Assembly: GCA_010645155.1 (NCBI GenBank)
Contig: JAAGOF010000046.1
Span: forward strand, 764,921 to 828,920
From: Tigriopus japonicus
Lineage: Eukaryota > Arthropoda > Copepoda > Harpacticoida > Harpacticidae
Direction of reading: 5' to 3'
DNA: 64,000 bases
The notes under the pieces are model-generated. The model ran no database searches. It was not told where the DNA came from and saw nothing but the letters and a program-made list of their open reading frames with translations. This document shows positions 51,101-62,052 of this stretch, piece by piece. Positions within the stretch are counted from its first letter, which is position 1, and each line of letters begins with the position of its first letter. The position numbers were made by a program, and so were the translations under genes.

Positions 51101-54100
51101 GTGACTTCGAAGATATTTTCTTGGCCTGTTTAAAGCTAAGAACAGTTGTCGTTTTAAAATCCCGGGTTCTGAAAGTTCGCCAAGGAAGTGGGGAAGTAAG
51201 TTGTAAAAGCCGTGGGGGAAAACAAGCCACCAAATATTGGTTTGGCCTTCATGAACCACATATCAGTTTCACAATCTTGCTCAGTTGAAGAACTCTGGGC
51301 TATGAAGACACTCGATTCATGTTATTAGTGACCGGGGTGATGACAATATTTTGTGAACGATGAGAGTTCCCGCTGTTCTGGGTCTCAAACATGAAGTGAG
51401 ACGGTTCACCAGACATTCACCCAAATCCCGAAACCATTCTCGAGAAAATGGATCTCTGGATGGACACACGTATGTTGTATATTGATATTTGATCCTGATC
51501 TAAATAGGCCTTCGTTTGAGTTGAGCCAAAGGAAACGGCAATAGGCACCTTTTGCGCCGGAAACGATTCCATTTGCATGCAAAGGCCCAATTAATGTGAC
51601 ATTGGGTCTCCCTGAATTCCCACAAAACGGGAAAGATCTGTTTGTTTTAGGTATCAATGTAATTAGCAATTACAGAGCTTTTTGTACAAATTCGCCTCTG
51701 TAGATATCGCATTACGACGACATTTTCAAAACAGTCTCCTAATAAGCACAAACCTTGTTCATTTCAGCCCTGGAAGTGCAAATTCCGCCACGAAATCCAT
51801 CTCCGGCTCAATTCGTTCCGTTGATGACGAGCTTGATGGAGACAATATTAATGTCGTGGTTAGGGTCAGACCCTTGAATGGCCGTGAAGTCAAAAGCGAT
51901 GACACTAGTATTACACAGTTTCCCGGGGATGGCGGAATTTGGGTGAGCTTGTTTCTCTTCTTCCAGGGTGACCATCAGCTCATCCTTAAATCCCGTCCCC
52001 AACAAAACTATCTTTAAATTTTAACTAACCTGCTTTACCTAGGTGGAAGAAAAGACCGGGGATAAGCTCCGGCCTTTTACATTTAATGTGGTATTTGAGC
52101 CTGAGGCCAGTCAGGCCGATGTGCTTGAGCATTCTGGAATCAAGCGTCTTATTGAAATGGCCGTGGATGGCTTTTCCACCACTTGCTTTTGCTACGGTCA
52201 AACGGGCAGTGGCAAGACCCATACACTCACTGGTCCTCCTCACTTGGTAGGTTTAAATCCATGAACGTTAAATGATTTAGCCTTTTGCTCGGTATTTGGA
52301 AATTGTGGATTTCAAAATCCAGGCCTCTTCGAAAGGCTTGGCGCTCTAAATTATTCATCAAGGCTTTCAGAGCGCTATCTCGCCCTGACCTTTATGACAA
52401 AGTACGAGTGACCAAGCCCAACGATGGAGTACTGAGTCTTATCGAGTTCTATCCACCTTTTTCAGTCTTAACCGATATTGATGTTGTTTCGTTTGAGTTT
52501 TGTGTTTAGCGATTCAGTTGTTCATTATTCTTTATCTTCCTTCTCCCTCGAACTCCAGGAGAAAGTATTAATCGATCCGATTCATAAGCAAAGTTGGGGA
52601 AAGGTTTGTATTACCCGTAGTCCAGATACAGCTCCTTCTTCGTCGTCTATTTCTATTACTTCTACTTCTATTTCTATCTCTACTGTTTTGTCCTCGCTTT
52701 TAACTTGCAACTAAACCCCCTAGTACCTCCGTAGCTTTGACGCATATACAGGTCAGTCGACGGCTTTCTACAACTCTCAACCCCACTTCTGTCACTGCTA
52801 CATACAATTGTCGTAAAAACTCTGACGTTTTCCGCTTTGCCCAATCTTCTTGCCCTTTAATATCTGTCTGCATGAGCCACTGACCTCATAAAATATCCTA
52901 ATCGCTTGAGGAGCCTTGGACTGATTTTCAGGCCGTTAATTGTGCAAGAATGTTCTAGCAGGGTCATAAATCGAGTTCTGAATTTTGTTTTAGTTCCAAT
53001 CGAAGCGGACGGATCCACTTCATGTGGATCATGGATTGGTGTTCCGGTCGTTCATCTATTTGTATGAACAACTCAAACAGAAATCCGATGACTCCTCGTA
53101 TGTCATCAAGGCCTCATATTTGGAGATCTATAATGAAAAGGTAAAGACCAGTCAAAGAGTTGCAATCAAACGCAGGAATTCCCACAACCTTTGAAAGGAA
53201 AATTAGCTACATTTTCTTTGTCAATCCCCAATGAACCCATAACGACAGAACAAGTTAGCAATGTATGTCTTCATAACTCAAAAGGGGTCTTATCACAAAA
53301 ACAATCTTATTTTTCATTGCCAAGGTGATTGATTTGCTGAATACTGGAGCAAAAAAGTCAAATTTGAACGTTCGATGGGACAAGAAAAGTCGCGCTTTTG
53401 TGGTTGACAATCTCTTCAGCATCGAATGTGAGGAGCTGGATGATCTTGTGGCTGTTTTGGAAGAGGGTAAGTTTCATCAATCTCATCGATTGCTTCGTAC
53501 CTGCATTTCGAGACTCGTGTGGGCGGAAAGCTAAGCCTTTAATATTTTATGAAGGCTGTGTTTTTTTTGCGATATTGGCCTTTGTTGAACATGCACAAGT
53601 TGCAAGTTTGGATGTTTTTTTTCTTGTAGGGCTGAAGAATCGAGCCATCGGAAAACACAATATGAATGAACACAGTTCCAGATCTCATACCATTCTCACG
53701 GTTCATATTCACTCTGAGGAAAAGGCCACCAGTGAGGACAACAAAGGCGTGTACATCACTCGGCATGGCAAGATCAACTTTGTGGACTTGGCTGGCTCCG
53801 AGATGACGAAGAAGACCAAGAGTGAGGGCAAAACCTTGGAAGAGGCTAACAACATTAATAAGAGTCTCATGGTTTTGGGGTATTGCATTGCGCAATTGAG
53901 CTCTCAAAAACGGAACGATCGAGGGGTTCATATCCCGTATCGTGACAGTAAACTCACCAAGCTATTGGCGGATAGTTTGGCTGGAAATGGGGTCACACTC
54001 ATGGTATGAATGCCGATGAAGCTCTTTTTAATGGTTCTTATATGAAAGGGTTCTCATTTCCATAGATTGCCTGCGTCTCTCCTGCAAAATCTAATTGTTC

Positions 54101-57100
54101 CGAAACCATGAACACGTTGAGATACGCTGCCAGGGCCAAGAAGATCAAAACCAAACCTGTGGTTGTGATGGTAAGCTAAGGAATGCAGCTATTAGGGCAA
54201 GGAAGTGCATAAATAATTTGCATGACAATTTGCCCGAAAGTGCAACTAAGAGGGGAAGAGTCGAGTCCTGCCAATTATTGTTATGAAACTTCCTGCTCCA
54301 TTCAACATAGTTCTGTAGAACAAGAACGAGGGAGAAAGCCGGTTGACTTCCAAGAACACCAGAAAACTTTACTCGACAAATCGAGGTCAAACACGTTTGC
54401 ATAAGGATAACGAATATTTTACTGAAGAAGAAAAATTCTTTAAATAAGGAATGATGGCCTTCGAACCAAGGTGAGGGGCAATTCCATTCTCACGCGAAGG
54501 TGGAACCAATTGCTTCATTCCATGTCTACTGAGTAATTTCAACAGAAATTTCAAGTGCCAATCCTCACTGTCTAACCGTCGAACCCGTGTCCTTGAAACA
54601 CATGATTTTTTTCTCTTGGCTCCACGAAATAACTAGTCCATTGTTACTTGTTTTTTGCAATGAATGTTTAATTTTCCGGTCGTGTTGGACTACATACGTC
54701 GAGCTCGAAGTGAACATGAAGGTTGTTGGGATTGGCCAATGAGCGTTTATGCCTCCAAGGTAAGGCATAAAAGAAGTTCAAGAGGGGAAGTTTGACCTTG
54801 TTCTCAATCGTGTGGAGAGGGACCAGAACCAGGAAATGGAGCTGAGGTTCCTAGACCCCCTTCAAGTCTTTGCGAGATCACTTGAAAACTTCTATTGACA
54901 GGCTTCCGAGATGACAGACCACCCCAAAGACCTTGAGGTGTCGGCCTTTTCCAATACTCTGATACCTTCTATCAATGAAATGATCCTTGAGCTAGTTTTG
55001 CACTCAAGACACAGTGTTTGTCCTCTTGTTAAAGATCTGTCTTTATGTCCTAGGATCCTAGAGAAGCTCTCATTGTCAGTTTAAAGCGAGAGGTCAATAT
55101 CCTGACCCAAGAAAACAATCATTTGCGACAGCTTTTAGAGCTAGCAGACTCCGATTCTGGAATGATAATGCCATCGGAAAATTCTGCTGCCATCATGGCT
55201 CAAATGGGGCTGGACAAAAACGGTTCCAAAGAACCTTTGGATGGCCGGGGTAAGTGAACTTGTAAATTGTTTTTAGTCTAGAAACATTAACAAAGACTGT
55301 TTTGACGGCTGTGGTTAATTTGCATGATGATATTTGTAGGCATAAAGGCCAATGCAATGATATATTTGGCAAATGTTCAAGTTGTGTCTTGAAGTCGGCC
55401 AAACTTTCAAGGCTGAAGGAAAAATCAATCAATGTCTCTCTGGCTTCTGGTTGTTTCCCGTGTATTTTCTTATCATAAGCAAGTCCTTTGTTCATTCAAA
55501 TCTTTATCTTCGTCAAAGTGCTTTTGATTGTTTTTCGCTCGACACAAAACTCGACTTGGGCAATCAAACTTACGTTCCAGCTTTGCGATCGATATATTTT
55601 ACATGACAAATTGCTTCACACCTATTTTTATTTGCACTGTGTGACGCCTAAATGCCACGTGGTTGGCTAGAGCACAAAAGAGTTTGTATGCATATAAAAA
55701 AGACACTTGAAAGGCTTCCATTTTGTGGCCTTCATTACGTTTGATAATCAAATTTGTGGCTGATTCAGTCTCGCTTAACAAGGGACGATTTCAATCGATG
55801 TATGAAACACACTAAGGCATGCACAAATAAAGTACCCAACCCTGTACGTAAACCAATACCGTAGTAAAAGTAAAATACTGTATCTGTGCAAACGACAATC
55901 AAAGAGCCAAGTCGCTTCTAATCCTCTTGTCTCTTGTCTGTCTAGCCGTTCTCGACTAGATGAAATGCTTGACAAGCTTGCAATCTACCTTTGAATTTCT
56001 AATTGGAGCCCTTGCCTGGTCAGAGTCGCTAAAGCCTGAACTTCTGCTTCATGTCCTCCAGAACACGCCCAACTCATCGCCTCTAAGTCAATCCCACCTT
56101 TGCTCCTTGTAAATTCCGCTCCTACCATCGTAAAACAGCGCTTGCATTTTGAGCCTCCAAGCTCGTCAATCTGAAGGCTCCAATCTTCATTCATTTCCAC
56201 AATTGGATGTCCGTTGAAAGTTAGCATGTTGTTTCCTGCCTCCCAGACAAGTGCCCAAGTTCGTTTTGGTGCTTTATTTGTGCATGTGACTGACTGAAAA
56301 CGGTCTCCCTTCAATTGCTGAGACCGGATGACGACCACGCTCTTAACGAAAGATCTCCCCTAAAATTGAGGCTCGTGCTCTACCCTCCTAGATTCCATTG
56401 TCTCCAACGGCTCCATGTTTTCCTCTCGTCGGCGACATCGAAGCAGCTCCCTCCATCTTCCACCAGAAGCAGCTCTTAGCGACTTTGACCAGGACGAGGT
56501 CTTGATCCTGGACTCTGAGAACGGCTCGTTTGCCAGTCGACCAGTGAGCCAAAGATCCCACGACACCCTTCGACAAGTGTCCTCCCTTCTATTTATAGCC
56601 ACTCCTGCCACAGTCAAACGCATCGATAAAGGTCGTTTGAACGAGCTCAACTCGTCCACTCTGGTGGATCTCATCAAGGACTACATGAGCGAGAACCATG
56701 ATCTCAGAAAGGAGAACCAAGATCTATTCTCTGTCCGAGACATGCTCCTTAGAGATCAGGAGCTTGTGTGTCGAGAAAACGAGAGACTCCTCAAAAAGCT
56801 CGAGGACGTCACTTCGTAAGTACAATGCTGCCATGCTGCGTTCAAAGTTTCTGTGGTTCATAGTGTGGGAGGTCCATTTCTATTTAGGGTTTGCTGTCGG
56901 TCCCCAATTGTTCCTGTTCGTCCCACCTACTCAGCTGAGCTCCTAACGGCTTCATACAACGGAAGTTTGCCCCGCTCATCGGGACACTCGGGATCCGCCC
57001 CGGATTTGGCTCATCTGGATTCGCGTTCCGACTCTCGATCCTCGCCAGTAACGAACGTTTGGACAAATCCTTTAAATGATTCTCAGCACTTGAATGGCAC

Positions 57101-58028
57101 TCAGTCTGCAGTGAGTGATTTGAAATTGACCACAAGCAAGCGTATTTCTAATTTGATCCGAGTGTTTTAGCGTAGATTTTCAAGTTGCTTGAAATTTTCA
57201 TGTTGCTTGGGTTTCTAAATGTTTTTTTTTGAGATCTTACAGGAGTTGATACACGTATAATTCTTGGGACTTTTAGTTGGATGATCATCACCATCACCAC
57301 CACCATCATCACCAAAATGGTCATCATCATCACCATCGGCAAAAAAGCTTGACTCCCAGCCAGAGTCTATCCAGTTTAGGATCGAATTCAAATACCACGC
57401 CCACAAATGTGCCCACCAGATTACCCCCTAACATCAACAAGGAACTAGAAAAGCGCAAAATTGGGAACAGGTAAATCAGAAGGGCCTCCAAAATATTTTC
57501 TCCATATCCAAAGTATGACTCATGAACGCATAAAACTGACAAAAGAAAGCATTTTTCTATTGAGAAATGATGGGACATGGAATATTTGTTGCAGCTTAAC
57601 AAATATTGCTGATTCCATGCGAGATAAGGGTTTTAGAAGGGACAAATTGGGACGCAAAGGGTCTGGAGAATCCGAAGTCAGTCCTGATGAATTGTTTATC
57701 GCGACAAGCCGCAAAAGACCCGGCAGACTCAATGATAAATTGGCTGACAAAAAAGTGACCAGGTAAATAGATAAGCATTCCATTATCAAGCGAAAAACCG
57801 CCTCTAAAAAATACCTCTCTTCGTGTATGATAGCCAATCGTTGAATAATTTGGCAGATACTCATGAACCTCGACGAGGTGCAAACCGCAAAGAACGGACA
57901 AAGAAATTCCGCGGTAACATTCCAGTCTTTCCAAAGTACTTAATGGTTCCATTACTGATCTTTTACCAATTCCAGAAAAATCCCGATCCAAGGAAAGGAG
58001 TCGGATGAACGATGCCAGCAAATTCTAG
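45136..58028 (+). CDS. Kif12: KIF12-like kinesin motor protein
   Basis: Fifteen exons join in phase to 891 residues: 45136-45266, 45341-45400, 51768-51942, 52043-52246, 52994-53140, 53325-53466, 53630-54003, 54066-54170, 55054-55249, 56392-56815, 56888-57110, 57277-57470, 57595-57762, 57834-57913 and 57976-58028. After a ~90-residue Ser/Pro-rich head, the microtubule motor covers about residues 90-445: [10 protein letters not shown]-loop [10 protein letters not shown], switch [11 protein letters not shown], switch II VDLAGSE and [14 protein letters not shown]. The VRW word and LTGPP after the P-loop are as I remember them in KIF12. A short coiled coil follows ([20 protein letters not shown]), then a disordered tail with a histidine-rich tract (57286-57336) and a basic Arg/Ser-rich end. 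KIF12 is a poorly known motor of epithelia and cilia. The ATG at 45136 is the first in an open exon; the two 5' exons are the least certain part. Confidence 0.82.
45802..45895. repeat. Tandem ~36-bp repeat, three copies
   Basis: Three imperfect copies of a unit carrying TTGGGAGTATAC or TTGGAATATAC followed by an A-rich stretch (ACAATAAAACAA type), starting near 45802, 45838 and 45873. They abut the left end of the foldback element. Confidence 0.6.
45896..46366. mobile_element. Foldback (long inverted repeat) MITE, copy 1, interrupted
   Basis: The left arm (from GCATGTTGACGC, about 45899) matches the reverse complement of the right arm (ending AACATGCGGCC, about 46366). Both contain AAGATTTATTTTA next to the outer end, and inner arms GTCAGATTAAT and CGTTAATCTGA face each other. 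The left arm is split by the hAT-like element at 45931-46179. Related in sequence to copy 2 at 48540. Non-coding; no transposase seen. Confidence 0.7.
45931..46179. mobile_element. hAT-like MITE, 249 bp
   Basis: Ends are CAGGGGTCGGCAACC and a near-perfect reverse complement GTTGCCGACCCCTG, the terminal pattern of many hAT elements. Inside are eight GTGGGCC/GTGGGTC words, all in one orientation, at 45947, 45965, 45987, 46021, 46054, 46084, 46115 and 46145. They resemble subterminal transposase-binding repeats. The 8-bp flanks (TTTTAAAT and ACGTAAAC) do not match, so no clean target duplication remains. No coding capacity. Confidence 0.78.
46380..46660. repeat. Degenerate relatives of the foldback element
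   Basis: Contains further arm-like words: TTCGTTAATCTGC near 46428 and GTCAGATTGACGG near 46499. A longer direct repeat is built on CATTCTTAAATACGTTAATA (near 46463) and CATTCTTCAATACGTTAATA (near 46620). Probably old, rearranged copies. Confidence 0.5.
48540..48753. mobile_element. Foldback MITE, copy 2, 214 bp
   Basis: Starts GGCTGC and ends GCAGCC. The two ~100-bp arms are imperfect inverted repeats along their whole length: CATACCAAAA against TTTTGGTATAC, and CAAGTCAGATTAACG against CGTTAATCTGACTT. Two interior TATACTC words are found in inverted context. This is the more complete copy of the family seen at 45896-46366. Confidence 0.75.
52247..52993 (+). other. Kinesin intron, 747 nt
   Basis: Between the P-loop exon and the next motor exon; donor GTAGGT, acceptor GTTTTAG. 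Includes a pyrimidine microsatellite listed separately. No exon needed by phase. Confidence 0.65.
52636..52685. repeat. Pyrimidine-rich TTCTAT microsatellite
   Basis: Run of TTCTAT/TTCTAC hexamer-like words (CTATTTCTATTACTTCTACT and onward) inside a kinesin intron. Confidence 0.65.
54171..55053 (+). other. Kinesin intron, 883 nt
   Basis: Separates the last motor exon (ending ...KTKPVVVM) from the neck exon starting [14 protein letters not shown]; donor GTAAGC, acceptor GTCCTAG. Nothing else recognised. Confidence 0.65.
55250..56391 (+). other. Kinesin intron, 1.14 kb
   Basis: Phase-1 intron between the neck exon and the large stalk exon; donor GTAAGT, acceptor CTCCTAG. Minus-strand open frames here overlap the opposite strand of the next exon and are not supported. 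Confidence 0.65.
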
Positions 58029-58100
58029 CTCTCCAATGGCCACTCTGTTGGAACTCAAAAAATATATAATTGCCATGCTTCTCTCGCACACCCTTACGAT

Positions 58101-58106
58101 ATTAAA
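58101..58106 (+). terminator. ATTAAA polyadenylation signal, candidate for kinesin
   Basis: Variant hexamer 73 nt after the kinesin stop codon, in the short space before the convergent light-chain gene. Confidence 0.4.
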
Positions 58107-58220
58107 TCATTTTTATAGAATACTCGAGTTTGAATATTATTCCCATTTGCATTTTACTTTGAAACACTTCGTCATAGGGTAGCATTGATTGATTGAGCAT
58201 GGATAACGATTAAAGACAAC

Positions 58221-59490
58221 CTATTTGGCGGCCTTCTTCTTCTTCTTTTTCTTCTTGCCGCCATCTCCTCCAGCATCGGGAGTGGCATCGGGAGCTCCTC
58301 CATCGTCTGCGTCGCCATTGGAACCACCTGATTTCTTTTTGGAGTCTTCTTTATCTTCTTCCTTCTCGTCCATTCCACCGGCCACAAACAGGTCAACCAC
58401 GCTCTTGGTTAGGATGAAACCATCATCGTCGAACTCGAACTCTCCAAAGATATCGTCGATCTCTTCTTGAGTCAGTTTTTCACCAAAGGTCATTAGAGCG
58501 TGTTTGAAATCTTCGGCCAAAATAAGATGTTTGATGGTGGTAACACCTTTCACGGTCTCAACAACTAATAAGTAAAACAAAATTTGGGGTTGAATATAAC
58601 ACGAATTCAATGGTTTTAGTTCGTTACCTTCATCGTCGTGACATTTAATGGCTTGAATCACCAATTCGTCAGGATCATTTACGCCACCAGCCATTTTGTT
58701 ATCAAAACATTTGATCATGTTGTCGAATGTGCATTGGCCTCCAATCTCGCTCAACATGGCGTTCAGTTCATCATCTAACATGAGGCGCCCTGAAAATTGA
58801 AAAGAATATTAAGGTTAGGCAAACATCTCATTAAGATTTTTCCACATTGGCAAAACAGAAGAAAGAAAATATATACCAGGTTGTTAGAATAAAAAAGAGC
58901 TTTCGCCTATTAAAACAGTTTTAAATTTGCATTATTGAGGCTAATCATGTTTTTTTGTTTGCCTTTTCTGGAACATCGAACTGCTTGATAATGGTTGTCC
59001 CATAATTGACGGATTCGTTCATCAAGGTCTAAAGAGTTGAAAAATGTCTCAAATGAGAAGAATATTTGTATATGTTGATGTTTCAATTGCATTTTTGCCC
59101 AAGAGACATAAGTAAACCACGAACGAAGTACCAGAATTGACACAACAAGTGAATATTTCCTTCAATTTTCATTCATGCCAATTTCATAACCGAAAATACC
59201 CTTTTCGAAACGTTTTGGATACATTTTTGCACCTTACCATAAGCTCTGTCCTGTAGATCTACCTATTACATGTTTTCAGTTTGTGGCCTTCAAATGGGGA
59301 AGAAAATGTTGTTTGTAGTCTGTAAAGGTATTTTTCCAAACTTACCAACGTTGTCAAAAGCTGCCCGGAGATCGTTCTTGTTGATGACGCCATCTTTATC
59401 CACATCCATGAGACGGAAACATTCTTTATAGACCTCCATTTGGTCATCCGTGAAGGAGTTTCCATTTCCTTTTCCCTTTCCCTTGCCCAT
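58221..59490 (-). CDS. Mlc2: Myosin regulatory light chain (striated-muscle type)
   Basis: Three exons on the minus strand, 59490-59346, 58789-58628 and 58564-58221, join in phase to 216 residues. The protein wraps the myosin heavy-chain neck. EF-hand 1 is intact (DVDKDGVINKNDL with Asp at positions 1, 3, 5 and 12). The middle GGVNDPDELVIQA and the HALMTFGEKLTQEEIDD stretch match the regulatory light chain family (insect Mlc2). The N-terminus is only MGKGKGKGNGNSFTDDQ, without the basic phosphorylatable Ser/Thr segment usual in this family. After about residue 178 there is an acidic, then Gly/Ala/Pro-rich, then poly-lysine extension (GGKKKKKKKKAAK). Insect Mlc2 has such an Ala/Pro/Lys extension at the N-terminus. 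It converges with the kinesin gene, 192 bp apart. Confidence 0.88.
58790..59345 (-). other. Light-chain intron 1, 556 nt
   Basis: Minus-strand donor GTAAGT after GACAACGTTG and acceptor TTTTCAG before GGCGCCTC, phase 1, giving FDNVGRLMLDDEL across the junction. No other feature seen. Confidence 0.8.
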
Positions 59491-59996
59491 GATGACGGAA
59501 AATGAACTTAAAGTTTGCTGAATATAAAAATAAGCCCTCTTACAATATCGACAAGGGTAGCGATACTTCGAAACCCAGTCTACCTTGAGCCCAGCGAATT
59601 AGCTGACTGAATTCCTATTGAAGCTCCTTTCAAATCTTTGAATTAGAAATTGCAAGATCAGCAATTTAAAAATGAGTCATCTTTGCCGAACTCCACAAAA
59701 ACTGGGCATTGAATACGGTAGTCCGCTATATCATAAAATAATGAGATTTTATCTTGTCCTTTCGGAATTGATTAGATTTAGGCGAGACTGGTTACGTCCT
59801 TGGTTCTCATGCAATAAAGAAGAAAGCCCACGCTCAAAAACGAGCATAATTTGGAGAAAAATAAGGGTCAGGTATTTAGTGGGAAGGAAAGCTGGACAAT
59901 ACATATCATATTTTGATCTGATTCTGGTGTCAGCACAAGAACCTTTGTCTTCTACAAATTGTCTGTCTTGAATTGACTTCTGTAAATTGAAGCATC
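59491..59996. promoter_or_regulatory. Shared 5' region of divergent light-chain and receptor genes
   Basis: 506 bp separate the ATG of the light chain (-) from the ATG of the receptor (+), so both promoters should lie here. On the minus strand, about 30 bases before the light-chain ATG, there is an A/T-rich TTATTTTTATATTC run. It resembles a TATA element or MEF2 site without matching the MEF2 consensus exactly. No clear element for the receptor is seen. Confidence 0.4.
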
Positions 59997-62010
59997 ATGC
60001 CGAGTCCAGTAAAGCCTTTGAAAGGGATTCTCCTTACATTCGCAGCTCTTGGAGGATTTCCTCTTGATTCTGTGGATGATTGGACGGAATGCATTTGGTT
60101 TGAGCTGAAGTGGCCTTTATTCGTCTGGTGTTGCTTAATGTCAGTATTCTGGTACATCATTCCCATTGTGGTGGCCATCATTCTCCTTGAGGTCAATAAC
60201 GTATGGTTTGGAGCCGCTATTTTCAAAGCCAATCCTGGGTTTCAAAAGTACGTATTACAACACTGGTGGTGCCCCATGGTTTAAGCCCATTTTTCAAGCT
60301 CAGTCATTCAAATTGACATGAATAGAATAGAGCATGAAGGCTGCTTTGAGGGCTTATTGACGTAATTTTTTCTACCTCAAAAAAGACCAGAGTATTATTT
60401 TTTAGTGGTGTATTTTCGTTGCCAATCAAATCTGTTAAAAAAGGAGTGAATTGTTTCATAATTTACGTCCCAAAAACTGAATTTTGGTTTGTTTACATCG
60501 GTAACTTTGGAATCATTTTTAGTCTCAAGACACATTGGTTCGCACAATAATTCCTTCATGTGTCCAAGTTTTAATCTTCAAAATGAAAATTAAACTTACT
60601 TTTGTTTGCGTAGGACACATGAATGAGTAATAGTGTTACACCACTTTTAGACTCTCAATCTAGAAGTTACACTCTGAAGACAGCCTTCCTTAAATTTGAA
60701 ATTGCAAGAACACCTCTGATCACAAAAGAAAACATCAAATACTGAAAGCTGATAGAACATTTCTTCCTTTCCACTTTTAACATTTCTTACGATTTCTTCA
60801 ATTTCATTTCAGCTCGACAGTGAGCTTGTATGGGGTTCCCCCTGGTGACATAAATGCCTTCTATTGGTCTCTTGTCTTTACCGTGGTTCACGTTCTAGCT
60901 GTTTTGATAACCTTCACTCAAATGGCACCAACATTGACGACATTGAACTCGGATATTGACAATTTGGCTCCATACACGATGACCATTCATGATATCAAAC
61001 GAATCACTGCTCGGACATTTAGACGTCTAGGCTTTATCATTTTTACAATAACCAATGTTGTTATCATGGTGAGCTTTACTAGCTACAATATGTTTCCCAA
61101 AGTGGAGGAAGTTGCGAGGATTTTCGTTGCCGTCTCTCATGCCTTCTTCATCTTAATTGCACTCTTCCCTCCAACATTGCTGGCAAGTTTTCTCTTATCG
61201 ACTCAATATCTCGAATTTGTGGCCAAAATGGTGTTGAATTATCGAACCAAGATTCTTCCCCGAACGGATAAAGCCCGACTAATGCGAAGGACCGAGCGTG
61301 CTTCCTTGCCAGAAGCCATCCGTTTTAAGAATCCTCCGTACAAGTCCAATGCCAAGTATCCTCCTCCAGCCTATCGTTCCAAATCACCCACATCCAAAGC
61401 AAAGACCAAGCATCGGAAGAAAAACTCACTACCTTCATATCACTCATCGGTGGAAAATGACCCTTATGTGATGCACGATGTACTTTCAATCATTGATTAT
61501 GGCTTCGACACGGTGAAGATCGTGAACGAGCTGAATCTGGCCTTCGGAGGATTTCTCCTCTTCGAAACCTTGTTCAGCTTCATTTACGCGGCCATCATGA
61601 TCTATCTCACACAAAATTTCATTCCGTCTATTTGGACTGTTGGCGAAGTGCCAGTTTTGTTTAAGGTGGCCTTTGCTTGGGGCGCCTTGGCAAGCGGAAT
61701 CTTGTTCATATATAGATTATGTGTCATTTTCAATCTGGGCCAAAAAGTTGAAAATGAAATGATCGCCCTCAAAAAGAACCTGCAAGCTTTTTGCATTCTC
61801 AAGTTTGACAGGTTGCGTGAATCCCAGATGTTTGAACTTTCCGTTTTATTGGACCGAACCTTCGATCATCGTACACTGCAACCTCGATCGTATTTCGATT
61901 TGAACAACAAGACTTTGGGCGTGTTGTTCTTGTTTTTAGTTACATTGGTGACTATCATTTATAGTGTGCGATTTGTTGAGCAACTGGATTGTTTTGAAAA
62001 TAAATCTTAA
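59997..62010 (+). CDS. Gustatory-receptor-like seven-transmembrane protein
   Basis: Two exons, 59997-60247 and 60813-62010, joined in phase 2, give 482 residues. Seven hydrophobic segments are seen, including WYIIPIVVAIILL, SLVFTVVHVLAVLITFTQ, IIFTITNVVIMVSF, FFILIALFPPTLLASFLL, LLFETLFSFIYAAIMIYL, FAWGALASGILFIYRLCVIF and GVLFLFLVTLVTIIYSV. The N-terminal LKGILLTFAALGGFPL and the FDLN...VTIIYSVRF end resemble arthropod gustatory receptors, ligand-gated channels of chemosensory neurons; the TYhhhhhQF signature is degenerate here. A long basic loop (near KTKHRKKNSLPS) lies between segments 4 and 5, on the cytosolic side in the inverted topology of this family. The exon-1 start is the first ATG and matches the family's N-terminal pattern. 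Ligand unknown. Confidence 0.78.
60248..60812 (+). other. Receptor gene intron, 565 nt
   Basis: Donor GTACGT at 60248, acceptor ATTTCAG ending at 60812, phase 2. AT-rich; nothing else recognised. Confidence 0.75.
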
Positions 62011-62046
62011 AAAATGATTTGTAGCAAAATATTTAAAAAATCTCTT

Positions 62047-62052
62047 AATAAA
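62047..62052 (+). terminator. AATAAA polyadenylation signal of the receptor gene
   Basis: Lies 37 nt after the stop at 62008-62010. A second AATAAA overlaps the end of the coding region at 61999-62004. Confidence 0.55.

Larger units (their letters stand above)
45401..51767 (+). other. 6.4-kb kinesin intron with mobile-element relics
   Basis: Runs from donor GTAAGT (45401) to acceptor TTTCAG (51767), phase 2 on both sides. It contains the tandem repeat, foldback and hAT-like elements listed separately, all between about 45800 and 48760. From 48760 to 51767 I see only AT-rich sequence with short open frames of no coding character. A hidden exon cannot be excluded, but the phases match without one. 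Confidence 0.65.
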
